DNA of 64,000 nt from Pomacea canaliculata (Eukaryota; Mollusca; Gastropoda; Architaenioglossa; Ampullariidae): contig NC_037593.1 of assembly GCF_003073045.1 (NCBI RefSeq), positions 12,904,735-12,968,734 of the forward strand. Direction: 5' to 3'. Both the position numbers and the translations under genes were made by a program. Shown here in pieces: positions 62,007 through 64,000 of this stretch (position 1 is the stretch's first letter; every line of letters begins with the position of its first letter). A model generated the notes under the pieces. That model searched no databases. It was not told where the DNA came from and saw only the letters and a list, made by a program, of their open reading frames with translations.

Positions 62007-63290
62007 TTACACAGGCGGATTATCCAATGTTCTGCTTGTGTTTTCCACATCAATGTTGCTCACATCACTTGCGGCTGGCTGCTGTTCCTTGTTAGCGTCA
62101 TGCTGATGGACATCTGTCTCTAACACAGGTTTCGGCGCATGTACCCAGGTAGTTGAAGGCGTCGAATAGGTGGTAGGGGAGAAGTGGGAACGTGACGGTG
62201 AGGCCCCATGACGGTCGTCCCCCATCCGTCCTGACCTCTGATGGTGTTGTCTTTGGTCTTGCTGCCGTCGTTGCTCCCCCTGACGATATCTCTGTTGTCT
62301 ATTTGGTTCCCTGCTTGGTCGCTGTTGCTGTCTTGTAACCCCCACCAGTTTCTTCTCTATGGGGTTGGTGTCTCCGTTCTTGATTTCCATTATGGATAGG
62401 TCTATTAGTTTAACGAATAAACGACCTCCTGCCGCTGACCAGGCATCTAACACTCCATCGTGTTGCCGCAGACGATTTAGTCTTTGTACATTTAATTTAG
62501 TCAGGTCTTCTGTGATGACAACATTTGAGCCCTTAAGTTTATTTCTTGTTTTGATCACCTGATCTCTGTCCTTGCGCGACACGAATTTTATGATCACTGG
62601 TCGAGGTTTGTTTGTCGTCACTCTCCCCACTCGATGAAGTGTTGAAATTTTGGCACTATCAATATCTCTCAAACCAAGCACATTCTGAATCATATGCAGT
62701 ATTTTTTTTTTCACATTCTGCAGGTGTTTCTTCTTTTCTGTCTCCCTGTATCCCGAACACACGTATGGATTCACGTCGTGAGTACTGTTCCAGCACGTTG
62801 ATTTGTTCCTTCTGCTCTGCACATTGTATTCTCAAACTTTGTGATTCTTCCTCCAAGCTGTTTACTTGGTTTTGCGTTTGTTCTAAGATTTGTTTTAGCA
62901 GATCGTTTTCAGTTCTTAATTCAACAAAGTGCTTGTAAGAATTTCTAATTTTTTATCAATTTGCTCAGCAAGTGAACATCTGCTGTTTTCTATCAGTTGT
63001 TTCATCGAATCGGTCGTTTTCTGTAAGGCCTCGAGTCTTTCTACAATAGCAGCATTGTCACCTTGTTTGACGACAAAGGCCTGTGTAAGTAGCGTTTGTT
63101 GCCTGTCTCTAGACTGCGACGGCCTACCTTTTTTGGACTTACTATCCGATCTCTCACGAAGACGGCCTGTTCTCTCTTCTCCGTCCGTTATTTTGGAGCT
63201 TTCCATCGCACTTTCTTCAGAACTTGAAGCCTTCTTTCTTTTTTTGTCCTTTTGTTTCATTGAGGCCATAACCTGGCCCGTGTTCACCAA
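62007..63290 (-). pseudogene. LINE ORF1: nucleic-acid-binding protein, frame-shifted
   Basis: Begins MVNTGQVMASMKQKDKKRKK, a basic Ser/Arg-rich N terminus, then a coiled-coil stretch (IVERLEALQKTTDSMKQLIE). After a frame shift near 62935 the heptad region continues to VLEQYSRRESIRVFGIQG, the signature entering the RRM-like domain of L1-type ORF1. A second shift lies in a T run at about 62700. The RRM-like part (STLHRVGR, PRPVIIKFVSRKDRDQVIK) and a Gln/Arg-rich tail follow to the stop at 62007. Two one-base shifts, both near simple runs. Confidence 0.85.
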
Positions 63291-63545
63291 AGCTTAGAGT
63301 TGTTTACGAAGTCGGCAGAAGCAGAACTCACCACGTCTCACAATCAGTTATTCTTTTGTAACACAGCGGGCGCAGAAACACAGCGGGCGCAGAAATCTTT
63401 CATTTGTACATTCCCTGATTCTTTTTTACTATTTTTTACTATTTTTTAAACATCTTCAACATCGATTGAAGCCGGTTTAGGGAAAATTTTTTCTCCCATA
63501 CACAGGAGCATGTCCGTCAGCCATGCTGAACATCGCTCACCCACC
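63291..63545 (-). other. LINE 5' UTR
   Basis: About 255 bp between the ORF1 start and the right target duplication. It includes a direct repeat of acacagcgggcgcagaa (about 63361-63394) and a repeat of ttttttactatt (about 63424-63447). It would hold the internal promoter, not identified. Confidence 0.6.
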
Positions 63546-63561
63546 CATCTGACGTGATGTT
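63546..63561. repeat. Target site duplication, right copy (LINE in gene E)
   Basis: catctgacgtgatgtt, followed directly by gttcaaagtcac of gene E exon 3. This places the insertion in the NLTSDD-encoding part of IgSF1. Confidence 0.93.
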
Positions 63562-64000
63562 GTTCAAAGTCACACTCCCGTCATGCCCCACGACTAGACG
63601 GCCCTACACAGGTCGTAAAAATAACAACAGAGATTGTATCATAGAGATAAGTGTCAATAAATACATCTATTAATCAATCCATAGATCAATCAGGCCATCT
63701 AGTTACCTCAAACATTCCTGTGGCAGGTACCGAGATGCTCGCCAGACTATTTTCTCCGTGAAAAACAAACGCGTCAAGAACAGTAACTTGAGGGTTTGGT
63801 TCATTCAGTATCAGGTTACTTCCCTTGCACTTGTGAAGTCTTGTGCCTGTGTCTTCTGCCTGCGAGGGATTTACAAACATTCCTTTCAAGCTGGTCACCG
63901 AGAAACCTGAATGAGGATAAAGTGTCAAGGAATATTACGATATTACATTAAATGGGGAATTTTTTTAATGAGTGTGTAGGGCTGATTATTATTGAGAAGA

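Larger units (their letters stand above)
55728..63545 (-). mobile_element. Near full-length LINE (L1/Tx1-like), ~7.8 kb, inserted in gene E exon 3
   Basis: Minus-strand element: 5' UTR 63545-63291, ORF1 63290-62007, ORF2 61261-57561, 3' UTR 57560-55795 and a poly(A) tail seen as T at about 55728-55792. A 16-bp target duplication flanks it (55712-55727, 63546-63561). ORF1 has a basic coiled-coil/RRM-like architecture and ORF2 an endonuclease, RT and zinc ribbon, the L1/Tx1 layout. Perfect duplication and full length suggest a young insertion, yet both ORFs contain single-base frame shifts. Confidence 0.95.
53462..63906 (-). pseudogene. CREP-like Ig/C-type lectin gene E, split by a LINE in exon 3
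   Basis: Sister of gene D; exon 1 lies beyond the right edge. Exons (minus strand): 63906-63707 (IgSF1 first half), exon 3 in two parts, 63603-63546 and 55711-55637 (58 + 75 = 133 nt, same as D), 55333-55206, 54848-54290, 54178-53993, 53709-53462. All splice sites are intact and no stop lies in any exon, so the LINE at 55728-63545 is the only visible lesion. Exon 5 is 559 nt versus 844 in D, giving a much shorter coiled coil. CTLD motifs: CLKVSTYEANY, WTDGTP, KQPNPGKDEDC, ICQYDI. Exon 3 runs from phase 0 to 1, so skipping it alone breaks the frame, whereas skipping exons 3 and 4 together would not. Confidence 0.9.

Overview
The window is eukaryotic and most likely from a gastropod mollusc. 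It has spliced genes with GT-AG introns, microsatellites, LINEs, a tRNA-derived SINE, hAT DNA transposons and a solo LTR. The repeated gene type has a signal peptide, two immunoglobulin-superfamily (IgSF) modules, a long coiled coil and a C-terminal C-type lectin domain (CTLD). I know that architecture from the gastropod VIgL/CREP families (C-type lectin-related proteins, relatives of snail FREPs). Species was not determined.

Layout. (1) 1-3786: 5'-truncated LINE (L1/Tx1-like) whose poly(A) tail abuts the start-codon exon of a broken CREP relic (G, minus strand, 3787-3812). Upstream sequence of that relic runs to about 5070. (2) 7777-17556 and 20608-30738 are two copies of a ~10 kb tandem duplication, each with one seven-coding-exon CREP gene on the minus strand. 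Copy A (8996-15259) has lost the end of its coiled-coil exon. Copy B (21938-28443) splices to an uninterrupted 684-residue protein and is the only intact family member here. The copies differ by a hAT MITE (A only), a solo LTR (B only) and several intronic indels. A 1.29 kb hAT element with perfect ends lies between them. (3) 33198-37420: a plus-strand beta-1,4-galactosyltransferase-family gene in six exons, with single-base frame disturbances in exons 2 and 3. (4) 39390-42020: CREP relic C, reduced to exons 1 and 2 by an internal deletion. (5) 42610-47740 and 52429-64000: a second CREP pair, D and E (minus strand). D has a nonsense codon in the coiled coil. E is cut in exon 3 by a ~7.8 kb nearly full-length LINE (55728-63545) flanked by a 16-bp target duplication. 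(6) Between D and E lie a plus-strand partial CREP-like gene F, a SINE with target duplications and a LINE C-terminal relic.

The window shows birth and death in a secreted Ig-lectin array, probably immune recognition molecules: recent tandem duplication, variable coiled-coil length, a diversified sugar-site motif and repeated mobile-element hits in coding exons. Exon phases are identical across all members (1, 0, 1, 0, 1, 1), so splice models could be checked against each other. Immune function is inferred from the family. Several lesions are one-base indels, and assembly error is a live alternative for those.
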